Shown here in pieces: positions 44,259 to 53,271 of a stretch of 64,000 bases of DNA. The notes below the pieces were generated by a model. That model saw nothing but the letters and a program-made list of their open reading frames with translations, was not told where the DNA came from and did no database searches. Positions within the stretch are counted from its first letter, which is position 1; each line of letters opens with the position of its first letter. The DNA is from Planctomycetota bacterium (lineage in GTDB: Bacteria; Planctomycetota; Phycisphaerae; UBA1845; PWPN01), in contig JAKPHF010000078.1 of NCBI GenBank assembly GCA_029550525.1, positions 62,001 to 126,000 of the forward strand. The letters are read 5' to 3'. A program made the translations under genes and the position numbers.

Positions 44259-44717
44259 TCACGCCGCGGCCAGAACCGTGCCGTCGGCGTCCGTGACCAG
44301 CTCCAATTTGGTCAACGGCAACGTCTCACCGGTATCCAGCTCCAGCATGACCTCGCCCTTTTCCGTGAAGCGGACGCCGGTCACGATGCCCTCGAGAACG
44401 AACTCGTTGCCCTCGGAATCAGCGACCGTGCCCTTGACGTGCTTGCCGATGAGGGCGGCCGCCGAGCCGAATCGCTGCTGATCCGTCAGCTGCTCGAGCT
44501 TGCGGCTGAGCCGGGTGTTCATCTCCAGCTCGCGGATGGTCGAGAGCTGTGCCAGCATCTCCTGGTTGGTCATGGGCTCCATGGGATCCTGCATCTGCAG
44601 TTGCTTGACCAGGATATTCAGGAACTCCTCGCTCGATATGCCGCCCAGGCCGGCAGCCGTTGCGGCGCTGGTGCTGTTCGTACTTGCTGACACGCCGGAG
44701 ATCGAAGTCGTTTCCAT
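44259..44717 (-). CDS. flgD: flagellar hook-capping protein FlgD
   Basis: Scaffold needed for hook polymerisation. The 152-residue product begins with a Ser/Thr-rich leader. It then has the FlgD signature FLNILVKQLQMQDPMEPMTNQ with EMLAQLSTIRELEMN. The rest (AAALIGKHVKGTVADSEG, VTGVRFTEKGEVMLELDTG) is a small beta domain. It is shorter than E. coli FlgD and lacks a full C-terminal Ig/FlgD-TUDOR region. It sits between fliK and flgE. Confidence 0.93.
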   Translation of the reverse strand: METTSISGVSASTNSTSAATAAGLGGISSEEFLNILVKQLQMQDPMEPMTNQEMLAQLSTIRELEMNTRLSRKLEQLTDQQRFGSAAALIGKHVKGTVADSEGNEFVLEGIVTGVRFTEKGEVMLELDTGETLPLTKLELVTDADGTVLAAA

Positions 44718-44738
44718 GCGTCACGTCCTTTCGTTCGC

Positions 44739-46121
44739 TCACGCCATGATGTCCACGGCGCCGGTCAGTTCGCTGTAGTCCAAGATCACTTCCGGCAGCA
44801 CGCTCGATGCCGCTACCGGGAATTCTTCCGTCATCGATCGGCCCGTCCCGCCGTCGCGTCCATCGCCGAATGACTGACGAGCATGACCCGCGCTGCGCCC
44901 GTCGTCCGTTGGCGCCGACCAACCCGGGTCGGACGGCTGTTGTCCGCTCCACTCCCGATCGGGGTTAGGCGGCGCCGGCGAAAGCGTCAATTCCACCTCG
45001 ATCCGATCGATCTGCAGGCCCTGTTGTTCGAGGACGCCTTTCAATTCGTCCAGCCGGCTTCTGATCGCCTCCAGCCCTTCTGGCGTCTCGGCCTGAAAGC
45101 GCACCTCGACTGCATCGTCGACCATGCGCACCTCGATGCGCAGCCGTCCCAGCTCGGCCGGTGACAGTAACAACGTCATCGACGAGTTGCGCTGCCCGAT
45201 GCGAGTCTGGACGATGCGAGCCAGCTCGCGCAACGACTCGGTCGATCGCACATCGATCGGCTGGTCGGAACCGGCCTTCTCCGCGACCGTCCGGCCGCCG
45301 GCGGCGCCTGTCGCCGATTGGGACTCGGTCCCGCGAGATCGGCCGAGCGTCTGGAGCAGCGATTGAAACTCGCTCGCCGACCCGCCCGAACGGACGGAAG
45401 CGTTCGCTCGTCCCGTGGCGGCGGCCGCCAATTCCTTGACCGCGTCGGCCCGCTCGCTTGCCGTCGCTGCGGATCCCGGTGCAAGCGGTGCGGTCGCCGA
45501 CCCGGCCGACGCCGTCTCGACGTTGGTCGACGCCGTGCCGGAACTGGCAGGCGCAGCCGTCGGGCCAACAAATGAGCCGGCGTTCGCCTCGTTCGTCAGC
45601 CCGCCGTCCGTCGGCGCGACGTTCGCTGTCGGAGCCGTCAGCGCTGTGCCCTGCGGTGTCGCGATTATGCCACCCAGCCAGGAGGGCTGCGGCGTTGCAC
45701 TCTCGATCACCGACACCGGCCGGCTCGAATGGGCGGACGTTGCGTCGATCTCCACCGGCGTTTCCGCCGGCTGGCTGACTTCCGCGCGTCCGCGAGTCTT
45801 CGCTTCGTGCCGGCGGTGCAGGGCTTCGAGTTTGTCCGCCCGGCTGGGCTCGTCCGGCCGCTCCGCCGGCGGGTCGTTCTTCGACAGCTCGCTCGCTGCT
45901 TCGCGCTTCTCCTGCCGCGACTCCCTGCCGCCGGCCGCGGCGACGTCGGTCCGCGGCATCAACAAATCCATCAGCCGAGTCGAACTGCGGCGCGTCGCCC
46001 TGAGCACGGACGCGAACTGTCCGGTCGTGCCTTCCGACACGTTTGCAGTCGAGCCGGTTTTCTCATCCCCACGCCCGGCCAAGATGATTCGATCCTGCGA
46101 TGTCGCTTCCACGAGGCGCAT
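44739..46121 (-). CDS. fliK: flagellar hook-length control protein FliK
   Basis: Secreted ruler that measures hook length and triggers the FlhB switch. The 460-residue product has a long low-complexity region rich in Ala, Thr, Ser and Glu, then the Flg_hook C-terminal domain (SMTLLLSPAELGRLRIEVRM, VEVRFQAETPEGLEAIRSRL, LKGVLEQQGLQIDRIEVEL) and a Ser/Gly tail. The LxPxxLGxLxV pattern is the family hallmark. ATG 46121 is preceded by GAGG. The frame is open to 46154 but without a better ribosome site. Confidence 0.9.
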   Translation of the reverse strand: MRLVEATSQDRIILAGRGDEKTGSTANVSEGTTGQFASVLRATRRSSTRLMDLLMPRTDVAAAGGRESRQEKREAASELSKNDPPAERPDEPSRADKLEALHRRHEAKTRGRAEVSQPAETPVEIDATSAHSSRPVSVIESATPQPSWLGGIIATPQGTALTAPTANVAPTDGGLTNEANAGSFVGPTAAPASSGTASTNVETASAGSATAPLAPGSAATASERADAVKELAAAATGRANASVRSGGSASEFQSLLQTLGRSRGTESQSATGAAGGRTVAEKAGSDQPIDVRSTESLRELARIVQTRIGQRNSSMTLLLSPAELGRLRIEVRMVDDAVEVRFQAETPEGLEAIRSRLDELKGVLEQQGLQIDRIEVELTLSPAPPNPDREWSGQQPSDPGWSAPTDDGRSAGHARQSFGDGRDGGTGRSMTEEFPVAASSVLPEVILDYSELTGAVDIMA

Positions 46122-46296
46122 AGGAGCCCTCGTCCGGAGGCGGCACCGAACCATCCACGCCGGTTACCGACCCGTCCATTATTCGCCCGGCATCCTCCGG
46201 GCCTTCCTTGTTCTCACGCGCGTCGCCGTGACGCGGCGACTGCCGTTTCAACGCGCGTCCTGCTCGGGCACAGGCGAGAGGCCCGCCCCCCGGACG

Positions 46297-46983
46297 CTAG
46301 TTCTGGCCGATGGCCGGCGGACTGGCCGCCAACGCACCACCCGCGCTATCCGCCGGCATGATGTCGGGATCGCTCATCCTCCCGATCTGCGTCAGGATCC
46401 GGCCCATCCACTCTTTTTCCTGGGCGGTTTTGCAGGTATTCACGATCTTTTTCCGCTTGCCCGAGTCCATCCGGACCAGCAAGTGCGCGACGTCCGCATC
46501 TTTCTTCGTGATCAGGATGTCCTTGGCCAGCTTGGGATCCATCTCCGAGAACATGTCCAGCGCCTGCTGGAAGCCGCTCTGCTCGAGCTGTTGCTCGGTT
46601 TGCTGCTTTTGTTTTTGGAACTCCTGCTTCTGAGCCTCGATCTGTTCGAGTTGGCGGTTCACGTCCATCTGGATCGCCTGGTTGAGGCTGTTGCGATCGT
46701 CGATGTCGCGTTGGTGCCGCTCGCTGATGAGCGTGTAGAGTCGCTTGCGGGCTTCGAGTTGGGCGAGTTCCTCGCGGCTGGTTTGCGGCTTCTCGGGCGC
46801 GGCCGTCGGTTGCGTGGCGACCACCTGCACCTGCGGATATTCGCCCCGCAGCACCGCCGCGATCTGCTCCATCCGCTCGCCGTTGAGCCGCCCGCTGGCG
46901 AACAAATACGCCACCAGACCGGCCACCGCGAAGAGGTTGGCCAGCGCCAGCCAGGCGATTGCATGCCATACCCGCTTCAACAT
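46297..46983 (-). CDS. MotE/MgtE-N-like flagellar protein
   Basis: A 228-residue protein with an N-terminal membrane helix (about residues 8-29, AIAWLALANLFAVAGLVAYLF) and a long coiled coil rich in Gln and Glu (IEAQKQEFQKQKQQTEQQLEQ). The C-terminal segment resembles the MgtE N-domain (ALDMFSEMDPKLAKDILITK, DVAHLLVRMDSGKRKKIVNT). Proteins of this build next to fliJ are annotated MotE and are thought to chaperone a stator-associated partner. It overlaps no gene and lies five bases after fliJ. Confidence 0.78.
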   Translation of the reverse strand: MLKRVWHAIAWLALANLFAVAGLVAYLFASGRLNGERMEQIAAVLRGEYPQVQVVATQPTAAPEKPQTSREELAQLEARKRLYTLISERHQRDIDDRNSLNQAIQMDVNRQLEQIEAQKQEFQKQKQQTEQQLEQSGFQQALDMFSEMDPKLAKDILITKKDADVAHLLVRMDSGKRKKIVNTCKTAQEKEWMGRILTQIGRMSDPDIMPADSAGGALAASPPAIGQN

Positions 46984-46988
46984 GACGC

Positions 46989-47456
46989 TTAGCTCTCCGC
47001 CTGCTCGAGTTCGCCGTACACGAACCGGGTGGTGGTCAGATCATCCGCGGTCCGAACCTCGGCTCGCCGCATTTCCAGCTCATGCCGATGAGCCTGACGT
47101 TCTTCGAGCTTCTCCAGAATCCGCCGCTGCTTGGCGGCCTCGGCCAGGGCGGCTCGTTCCTGGGCCAGCCGGGCTTCGAGCGCCGCCAGCCGGGCCTGCG
47201 CCTCCAGCGATGCCTTCTGCAAGTGAACGATCCAGCCACGGTGCGCCATCGTCTGCTGTAAATCGATGCGGCCCGCCTGCTGAAACATCCGCACCGAATC
47301 GACGCCGCTGCGAGTTAATTGCTCGAGCCGCGAAATCTCCTCGCGAACCGCCGCGATCTGGGCCAACCGTTCGCCCACGATCCGCTTATGCTCGTCCTCG
47401 CGCTGACGCCGCAGCTTCAGCAGAGTCTCGAATCGGAACCGGAACCGCTTGGCCAC
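46989..47456 (-). CDS. fliJ: flagellar export protein FliJ
   Basis: Coiled-coil central stalk of the FliHIJ export ATPase. The 155-residue product starts FRFRFETLLKLRRQREDEHKR, the FliJ N-terminal pattern. It is almost wholly helical with heptad Leu/Ala (EEISRLEQLTRSGVDSVRMF, QARLAALEARLAQERAALAEA) and ends in a charged helix. It sits directly downstream of fliI across a repeat-bearing 117-base spacer. Confidence 0.88.
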   Translation of the reverse strand: MAKRFRFRFETLLKLRRQREDEHKRIVGERLAQIAAVREEISRLEQLTRSGVDSVRMFQQAGRIDLQQTMAHRGWIVHLQKASLEAQARLAALEARLAQERAALAEAAKQRRILEKLEERQAHRHELEMRRAEVRTADDLTTTRFVYGELEQAES

Positions 47457-47483
47457 AACACGCCCCTACATTTCGAACGAGCA

Positions 47484-47581
47484 ATGACGAAATCCGAAAT
47501 CCGAATGACGAATGACGATGGAAGAAGCAGTACGCTCACCCGCCGTTCTGGCTCATGGCTCACAGCTCATAGCTCACGGCT
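47484..47581. repeat. composite heptad repeat (family D then A) between fliI and fliJ
   Basis: gaaatcc/gaatgac heptads are followed by a non-repetitive cagtacgctcacccgccg and then gctcatg/gctcaca heptads. The middle segment is nearly identical to that in the copy at 48950-49068, so the two are true duplicates rather than chance heptads. Confidence 0.85.
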
Positions 47582-48938
47582 TCTTCTTCACCGTCTTGTC
47601 CGTCTTGCTCAACCGCGCTGCTGTCTCCTCGATCTGCTGCGCCAGGACCAGCAGTTGCTTGCGACTCTCGGCCAGACTCACCCGGTCGCCCACTGCCTGT
47701 TGAAGGAACGCGAGCACGGCCGGCCGTGTCTGAATCACCGTGTCGAACTGCGGGTTGCTGCCCGCCGCGTACGCGCCGATGTTCACGAGGTCCTCGATCT
47801 CGTTCCACACCGCCAGGTTCCGCACGATCGTCCGCGCCGCCGACAAGTGCTGCTCGTCCACCACGTCGGGCATCACTCTGCTGATGCTGTCGGTCACGCT
47901 GATCGCCGGATAGTGAGCCTTGCTGGCCAGCGACCGCGACAGCCACAGGTGTCCGTCGAGAATGCCGCGCACGGCATCGCCGATGGGGTCGTTCATGTCG
48001 TCGGCTTCCACGAGCACGGTGTAGATGCCGGTCACGCTGCCCCGCTCGGTCTGGCCGGCACGCTCGAGCAACTGCGGGAGCATTCCGAAGACGCTGGGCG
48101 TGTAGCCTTTGGTGGCCGGCGGCTCGCCCGCGGCCAGGCCGATCTGCCGCTGAGCCATGGCCAACCGCGTCACCGAATCCATCAACAACAGCACGTGCCG
48201 CCCGCGGTCGCGGAAGTACTCAGCCACCGCCGTGGCCACGAACCCCGCCCGCACGCGAAGCACCGGCGATTCGTCCGACGTGCTGATGACCATCACCGAC
48301 TTGCGACGGCCTTCGGGACCGAGATTCTTCTCGAGAAAATCGTTGACCTCGCGGCCGCGCTCACCGATCAGGGCACACACCACCACGTCGGCGTCGGTGT
48401 TCCGGGCGATCATGCCCATGAGCACGCTTTTGCCCACGCCCGTGCCCGCGAACAAACCCATCCGCTGGCCGCGACCGACTGTGGTCAGCGCGTCGATGGC
48501 GCGAATGCCCGTGCCGATCGGTCGGGTGATACGTTCCCGTTCGAGCGCTCGTGGAGCAGTGCGATACAGCGGGTACCAGTCGTCATAGTGCAGCGTCCGT
48601 CCGCCATCCAACGGGCGGCCCATGCCGTCGAGCATCCGCCCCAGCAGCGCCTCGCATACGCCGACGCGAGCCTCGCCCGGTTCGGCCACGACTTCGTCCC
48701 CGCGCGACACACCCAGCGCGTCGGACAACGGCATGAGCAACGTGCGATCGTCGCGAAAGCCGACGACCTGCGCCTCGAGAGGCGCGCCGTGCTTCGTGTG
48801 GATGCGGCACAACGTACCCGTGGCCGCGGGCAGACCGGTCGCGGTCACCGTCAGACCGGCCACGTCCGACACGCGACCGATCAACGCCGGCGAGCAGATC
48901 CGTTCTACCAGCTCAATCTCTTTGGCGAACGCGCCCAT
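47574..48938 (-). CDS. fliI: flagellum-specific export ATPase FliI
   Basis: Rotary-type ATPase that energises substrate loading at the export gate. The 454-residue product begins MGAFAKEIELVERI. It has the F1-beta-like core with Walker A GLFAGTGVGKSVLM, ALIGERGREVNDFLEKNLG, Walker B region HVLLLMDSVTRLAMAQREI-like (RQIGLAAGEPPATKGYTPS) and SIYTVLVEADDMNDPI-type blocks. The frame is open to 49028, but that extension translates the repeat at 48950-49028, so the ATG at 48938 is chosen. Confidence 0.95.
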   Translation of the reverse strand: MGAFAKEIELVERICSPALIGRVSDVAGLTVTATGLPAATGTLCRIHTKHGAPLEAQVVGFRDDRTLLMPLSDALGVSRGDEVVAEPGEARVGVCEALLGRMLDGMGRPLDGGRTLHYDDWYPLYRTAPRALERERITRPIGTGIRAIDALTTVGRGQRMGLFAGTGVGKSVLMGMIARNTDADVVVCALIGERGREVNDFLEKNLGPEGRRKSVMVISTSDESPVLRVRAGFVATAVAEYFRDRGRHVLLLMDSVTRLAMAQRQIGLAAGEPPATKGYTPSVFGMLPQLLERAGQTERGSVTGIYTVLVEADDMNDPIGDAVRGILDGHLWLSRSLASKAHYPAISVTDSISRVMPDVVDEQHLSAARTIVRNLAVWNEIEDLVNIGAYAAGSNPQFDTVIQTRPAVLAFLQQAVGDRVSLAESRKQLLVLAQQIEETAARLSKTDKTVKKKP

Positions 48939-48949
48939 ACACACGAAAA

Positions 48950-49068
48950 GTCCGAATGACGAAATCCGAATGACGACTGACGACTGACGAAACAGTACGC
49001 CCACCCGCCGCTTCGGCTCACAGCTCATAGCTCACAGCTCAAAGCTCAGGGCTCAGGCTCAGAGTCCA
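48950..49068. repeat. composite heptad repeat (family D then A) between fliH and fliI
   Basis: gaatgac, gaaatcc and tgacgac heptads (48953-48991) are followed by cagtacgcccacccgccg and gctcaca/gctcata/gctcagg heptads (49014-49068). The last units overlap the end of fliH and encode its final residues. Confidence 0.85.
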
Positions 49069-49795
49069 CAGCTTTCCCCTTATTCAATTCCGCTTCGATC
49101 CGATCCAATTGCGTCTCCAGCGTGGAATCGATCGATCCGCTGCCCCAGTGCACGCGGCAACCGCCCGGCGAGAGCTCGGGTTCTTCCACGATGCGAACCT
49201 TCTGCCATTGCTCGCGCAAGTCCATGAGCGATTGGGCGAATGCCCGAGCCGCCTCGGCATCCAGAGGATGAACGGCAATGGTTACATCCGTTCGCGCCCC
49301 GACCAGCCGAACCGCCTCCTCCAGGTTCGCCAGAACCACCTCCCGGTGTTCACGACCCACGTGGTGGGCAACCCGCCGCGCGATGGCCATGGCCAGGTCG
49401 ATGAGATCCTGACGCGCTGCCGTTTCCCACGCCTCGCGCTCCGCCTCGATGGTGGAGATGATCTGCTGGCACGCCGAAATCAGGCTCGCCTGCTGCTCAC
49501 CAAACTCCTGTTTGGCAGCCTCGAACGCCTCTTGCCGTCCAGCCTCACGACCTTCGGCCAGCCCGCGCTCGTAGCCCTCGCGGTAGCCTCGCTCGTCGCC
49601 TGCCCGCCGGGCCTCCTCCTCGATCTGTCGTGCCCGCAGCTCGGCCTGACGCAGCGTCTCCTCCGCCTCGGCGTGAGCCTTGGCCACGAACGCCCGGGCC
49701 TCGTCCATGACGTCGTTGATCTGGAACGACCGAAACGTCGCATTGGGCAGTTGCCCTACAGCGTTCGCCTTGATGACTCCCGACGCTCTGCCCAT
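49046..49795 (-). CDS. fliH: flagellar assembly protein FliH
   Basis: Peripheral stator-like regulator of the FliI ATPase. The 249-residue product has an N-terminal helical region with FRSFQINDVMDEARAFVAKA and a charged coiled coil, then Gly-containing repeats (GYREGYERGLAEGREAGRQE) like the GxxxG motifs of FliH. The C-terminal domain (LIDLAMAIARRVAHHVGREH, VTIAVHPLDAEAARAF, SPGGCRVHWGSGSIDSTLET) resembles the V-ATPase E subunit. The last residues (DSEPEP) are encoded by a family A heptad repeat that runs past the stop codon. Confidence 0.92.
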   Translation of the reverse strand: MGRASGVIKANAVGQLPNATFRSFQINDVMDEARAFVAKAHAEAEETLRQAELRARQIEEEARRAGDERGYREGYERGLAEGREAGRQEAFEAAKQEFGEQQASLISACQQIISTIEAEREAWETAARQDLIDLAMAIARRVAHHVGREHREVVLANLEEAVRLVGARTDVTIAVHPLDAEAARAFAQSLMDLREQWQKVRIVEEPELSPGGCRVHWGSGSIDSTLETQLDRIEAELNKGKAVDSEPEP

Positions 49796-49891
49796 CTCAG
49801 TCCCTTACCATCACAACATCCGGTCGAACCTTCGCCGCTCTCGCGCATCTTCGCTTCGCGCCGGCACGCGACGTCACCGCTCGCCTCTTGC

Positions 49892-50926
49892 TCACACCAC
49901 CACGTCCGCGTCGCCGCGGCCCTGGAGAATGATTTCGCCCGCGTCCTCGAGCCGCCGCACCACGTCCACGATCCGCTGCTGGGCCGCCTCGACGTCGCTC
50001 AACCGCACCGGGCCCATGTACTCCATCTCCTCGCGGATCAGGTTGGCCGCCCGCTCGGACATGTTGCTGAAGATCTTCTCCTTCATCTCCTCGCTGGCCG
50101 TCTTGAGGGCCAAAGCCAACTCGTCGTTTTCGATCTCCTTCAGCACCGCCTGGATGCCACGATCGTCGATGAGCAGAATGTCCTCGAACACGAACATGAG
50201 CCGCCGAATCTGCTCGACCAGGTCGGGGTCCTCGGCCTCCAGCGTCTCCAGGATGCCTCGCTCGGTGGCCCGGTCGGACAGGTTCAGGATCTCGGCCACG
50301 GCCTCGACGCCGCCGACCTTCTGGAACTGCTGCGTCATGATGCCGCTCAGCCGCTGCTCCAGACCCTTTTCCACCTCCCGAATGACTTCCGGGTTGGTCT
50401 GCTCCATGTTGGCCACCCGCGTGACCACCTCGATCTGCTTGGCCGGCGGCAGACCCGACAGGATTTCGCTTCCCTTGCTGCTGGGCAGGTGCGACAGAAT
50501 CAGCGCGATGGTCTGCGGATGCTCGTCCTGCATGAACGTCAGCAGGTTCTCGCTCTCGGCCTTCTGCAGGAAGCTGAACGGCTGCTGGTGAACCGAGTGC
50601 TCGATCTGCTCCATGACTCGGTTCGCTTCTTCTTTGGGAAGGGCCCTTTCCAGCACCATGCGGGCGTAAGCCAGACCACCCTCGGCAGCGTACTGCCGAG
50701 CCAGGACGATGTTGTAGAACTCCTCGACAACCTGTTCCTGCTCCTGCGGCGGTATCACGCCCAGCGAGGCGATCTCCCGAGTCAGGTCCTCCACGACCTC
50801 CCGGTCCATATGGCGCAGGATCAGGCCGGCCGTCTCCGGCCCCATCGCCAGGAGGAATATCGCCACCTTCTTCTGGCCCGATATGCCCTGCCGTTCGGTG
50901 TCACCTTGTCGCTGCTTCTTGGCCAT
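49892..50926 (-). CDS. fliG: flagellar motor switch protein FliG
   Basis: C-ring protein linking the MS ring to FliM/FliN and contacting MotA. The 344-residue product has the N-terminal GQKKVAIFLLAMGPETAGLIL, the middle-domain EHPQTIALILSHLP, and the C-terminal torque domain (RRLMFVFEDILLIDDRGIQA, LALALKTASEEMKEKIFSNM, RAANLIREEMEYMGPVRLSD). ATG 50926 and ATG 50959 are both possible; the longer form adds eleven residues and has GGAG upstream. Length and order after fliF are normal. Confidence 0.96.
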   Translation of the reverse strand: MAKKQRQGDTERQGISGQKKVAIFLLAMGPETAGLILRHMDREVVEDLTREIASLGVIPPQEQEQVVEEFYNIVLARQYAAEGGLAYARMVLERALPKEEANRVMEQIEHSVHQQPFSFLQKAESENLLTFMQDEHPQTIALILSHLPSSKGSEILSGLPPAKQIEVVTRVANMEQTNPEVIREVEKGLEQRLSGIMTQQFQKVGGVEAVAEILNLSDRATERGILETLEAEDPDLVEQIRRLMFVFEDILLIDDRGIQAVLKEIENDELALALKTASEEMKEKIFSNMSERAANLIREEMEYMGPVRLSDVEAAQQRIVDVVRRLEDAGEIILQGRGDADVVV

Positions 50927-51008
50927 TGAGACGAATTCCAGCTCGGGTCGCGCTCGCATGCGGAGACTCCGGGCGTGCCCTCGGTCGCCGCACGGCTCAG
51001 ATGCGCGC

Positions 51009-52691
51009 TTATTGCTTCTCCATGTCGATCCAGCGTTGCAACACCGTCACCGCCATGTTGGGATCGGCTTTCACCAGCTCGGCCACCTGTTCGACCAGCT
51101 TTTGAGAACGCAGCGTCGTCTCATCGACTTCACGTCCCACGAGCAGGTGATCGCTCACTTCGGCCTCGCTCACCGCGACATCGCCAGACTCCATCTCGTC
51201 GCCCTCGTCCTTGCGCCGGCCTTTTCGTCGACGGCCCAGGAAGCCCGGCTCCGGCGGAGCCTCGCCCGGCAGAACCGGCCCTTCACCCACCCGCCGGACC
51301 ATCATGAGCATCATGATGAGGCTCCCCACCGCGAGCATGCCCAGGCCCGCCTTGCTTCCGTACGCGTGCACGTAGGCCATCACCTGCTCGGTCGTGCCCG
51401 CCCGCATCGGCTCGCCTCCCAGCAACAGGCTGGCGTTATCGTGGAACCACGTAACGGCCACCTGCGACTGAGCCTCCTCCGCCCGGGGCATCAACGTCTC
51501 GACCTGAGCCTTGATCTTGTCCAGCGTGCTCTTGGTGGTCGGAGCGGCGTCCAGTTCGTCGTCCGTCGGATCCTTGCCGCCGTTCGCCTGCTTGTAGATG
51601 GCGGCCAGAAACGAACGCGGCACGTTGACCGACGCCGACAGGCTGATCAGCCGGTGCCGCGGACTATCGAAGATGGTTCGAGTGACGTCTTGTTCCGCAC
51701 TGTAGGTCGTTTCCGTCTCGGTCTCCTCGGTGCGGCTGCCCAACGCCACGGCCGCGTCGGGCGAACCACTGTTGGGCACGATGCCGGGCTCGCCCGGCTG
51801 GCGCCCTTCCGTGGTCTCGAACGTCCGCGAACGGTCCTTGGTCGCCACCGGCTTGCCGTGTTTGGTCTCGGTCACTTGCGTGGCCCGCGGATCCAGTTCC
51901 GCCCGCACGCCCACCCGCAGGCCCGGAATGTTGTCCAGCAGTTCCCGGATCTGGTTCGCGAAGTAGCTTTCCTTCTTCTGGCGATCCTCCAGGTCGTCGT
52001 AGGCCATCGCGTCTTCCTGCTTCGGAACGCTGTACGTGCGTCCCGACGTGAAGTCGGTCACCTGGACGTTATGGATGTCCAGGCCGGCCACCGCTCGGCT
52101 CACGAACGACGCCATGGCCCGAACCTGGTTCTTGTCCAGCTCGCGACCCGGCTCCATGGTCACCTGAATGCTCGCCGTCGGCACGATAGGCGAGGGGCCG
52201 ATCGTCCGCTTGGTGTTCTTGTCGATGAACACGCGGGCGTCCCGCACGCCGGCAAAGTGCCGCAACCGAAGCGACAGCTCGTTGGCCAGCGCGATATTCC
52301 GCCGCCACTCCTGGTCGTCGCGGCTCTGGAACGGACTGGAGGTCTGGATGATGTGATCGAACGTGATGCTGATGTCCCGCGGCAGAGCGTTGGACTGAGC
52401 CAGCTGCGCCTGCAGCCGCAATACGCTGTCGGCCGGCACGAACACGCGATCGCCGACCACCTCGTACTTCACGCCGCTGAGGTCCAACTGCTGCCGGATG
52501 GGGGCCAGTTCGTCGGGTTTGATGCTCTGGTCGAACAGCGGCACCATCTCCGTGCTGCCCGCCCAGCTCACCAGCCAAAACAGCGATATGACCACCAGAC
52601 CGGCGCTCGCCCCGATGGCCAGCCGTTGCGACAGCGTCAGCCCGCCCAGGTGCTCTTTGGTCTGGAGAATGAGCTTTCGAAGGAACTCCAT
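51009..52691 (-). CDS. fliF: flagellar MS-ring protein FliF
   Basis: Forms the MS ring in the cytoplasmic membrane. The 560-residue product has an N-terminal membrane helix (LAIGASAGLVVISLFWLVSWA), the YscJ-like domain (VVGDRVFVPADSVLRLQAQL, EWRRNIALANELSLRLRHF, DARVFIDKN), and the MS-ring domain with NVQVTDFTSGRTYSVP. A second helix lies near the C-terminus (GLGMLAVGSLIMMLMMV), followed by a cytoplasmic tail that binds FliG (KLVEQVAELVKADPNMAVTV). Gene order fliE-fliF-fliG is standard. Confidence 0.97.
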   Translation of the reverse strand: MEFLRKLILQTKEHLGGLTLSQRLAIGASAGLVVISLFWLVSWAGSTEMVPLFDQSIKPDELAPIRQQLDLSGVKYEVVGDRVFVPADSVLRLQAQLAQSNALPRDISITFDHIIQTSSPFQSRDDQEWRRNIALANELSLRLRHFAGVRDARVFIDKNTKRTIGPSPIVPTASIQVTMEPGRELDKNQVRAMASFVSRAVAGLDIHNVQVTDFTSGRTYSVPKQEDAMAYDDLEDRQKKESYFANQIRELLDNIPGLRVGVRAELDPRATQVTETKHGKPVATKDRSRTFETTEGRQPGEPGIVPNSGSPDAAVALGSRTEETETETTYSAEQDVTRTIFDSPRHRLISLSASVNVPRSFLAAIYKQANGGKDPTDDELDAAPTTKSTLDKIKAQVETLMPRAEEAQSQVAVTWFHDNASLLLGGEPMRAGTTEQVMAYVHAYGSKAGLGMLAVGSLIMMLMMVRRVGEGPVLPGEAPPEPGFLGRRRKGRRKDEGDEMESGDVAVSEAEVSDHLLVGREVDETTLRSQKLVEQVAELVKADPNMAVTVLQRWIDMEKQ

Positions 52692-52754
52692 TTCCGTTGC
52701 TCCACGTCTTCCGCGTCCTGCGTCCGACTTCCCCCGCCTCGTTTCCCCTCTTCA

Positions 52755-52858
52755 CCGCGTCATCGCATCAGCATTTCTTCTCTCCCGTCACGTCTTCCCC
52801 TCTTTTTTCACCGCGTCACCGCGTCACCGCGTCGCCCCCTCGCCGCGTCATTCTTCTC
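52755..52858. repeat. octad repeat (family C), long copy after fliE
   Basis: Reverse-strand units gacgcggc/gacgcggt repeat several times (gcgacgcggtgacgcggtga) directly after the fliE stop. A second, degenerate run lies closer to fliF. Confidence 0.85.
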
Positions 52859-52859
52859 C

Positions 52860-53177
52860 TCAGACGCGCATCTGCTGCAGTTCCTGATACGCTTCGATCA
52901 TCTTGTTGCGCATCTCCATCAGCATGCTGAACGCGATGTCGGCTTTGCGCACGGCACTGAACACGCCGGCCACATCATCGGTCTGCCCCGTCATCAACTG
53001 ATCCACGCCTGCCGCCGCCTCCTGCTGCAGCCGGTTCACTTCGTTCAGACTGTTGAGCAGCATGTCCTTGAACGACAGACCGTCGGCCGTCGTTGTCGGT
53101 CCCGCCGGCGTCGTCGGCCGCATCGGCCCCGCCACCTGCCCCGTCTGCAATCCGTTAATCATCAATGGGTCCGGCAT
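52860..53177 (-). CDS. fliE: flagellar hook-basal body protein FliE
   Basis: Adapter between the MS ring and the rod. The 105-residue product has SFKDMLLNSLNEVNRLQQEA and the C-terminal FliE pattern DVAGVFSAVRKADIAFSMLM followed by EMRNKMIEAYQELQQMRV. Small size and the position between flgC and fliF support the call. Confidence 0.94.
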   Translation of the reverse strand: MPDPLMINGLQTGQVAGPMRPTTPAGPTTTADGLSFKDMLLNSLNEVNRLQQEAAAGVDQLMTGQTDDVAGVFSAVRKADIAFSMLMEMRNKMIEAYQELQQMRV

Positions 53178-53271
53178 CAGTCCAGTTCCTGCCCCAAATC
53201 GAAACTCAAATCACCCGAATCTCAATCCCCAAAACCGAGCATGGCCAATCTTACGTAACCGCCTCTTCCCT

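Noticed and set aside
46122..46296. Coding content between the motE-like gene and fliK
   Set aside because: Neither gene covers this spacer. The start for fliK at 46121 has a good ribosome site, and frames through the spacer are short.
48939..49028. N-terminal extension of FliI to 49028
   Set aside because: The extra 30 residues translate a composite heptad repeat, and FliI proteins begin near MGAFAKEIELVERI.
49109..50929. 606-codon forward frame opposite fliH and fliG
   Set aside because: Antisense of two clearly identified genes, with no independent coding evidence.
50883..53258. 791-codon open frame on the forward strand opposite fliF and fliE
   Set aside because: Antisense shadow; it runs through repeats and the intergenic spacer, and composition is Arg/His-rich without motifs.
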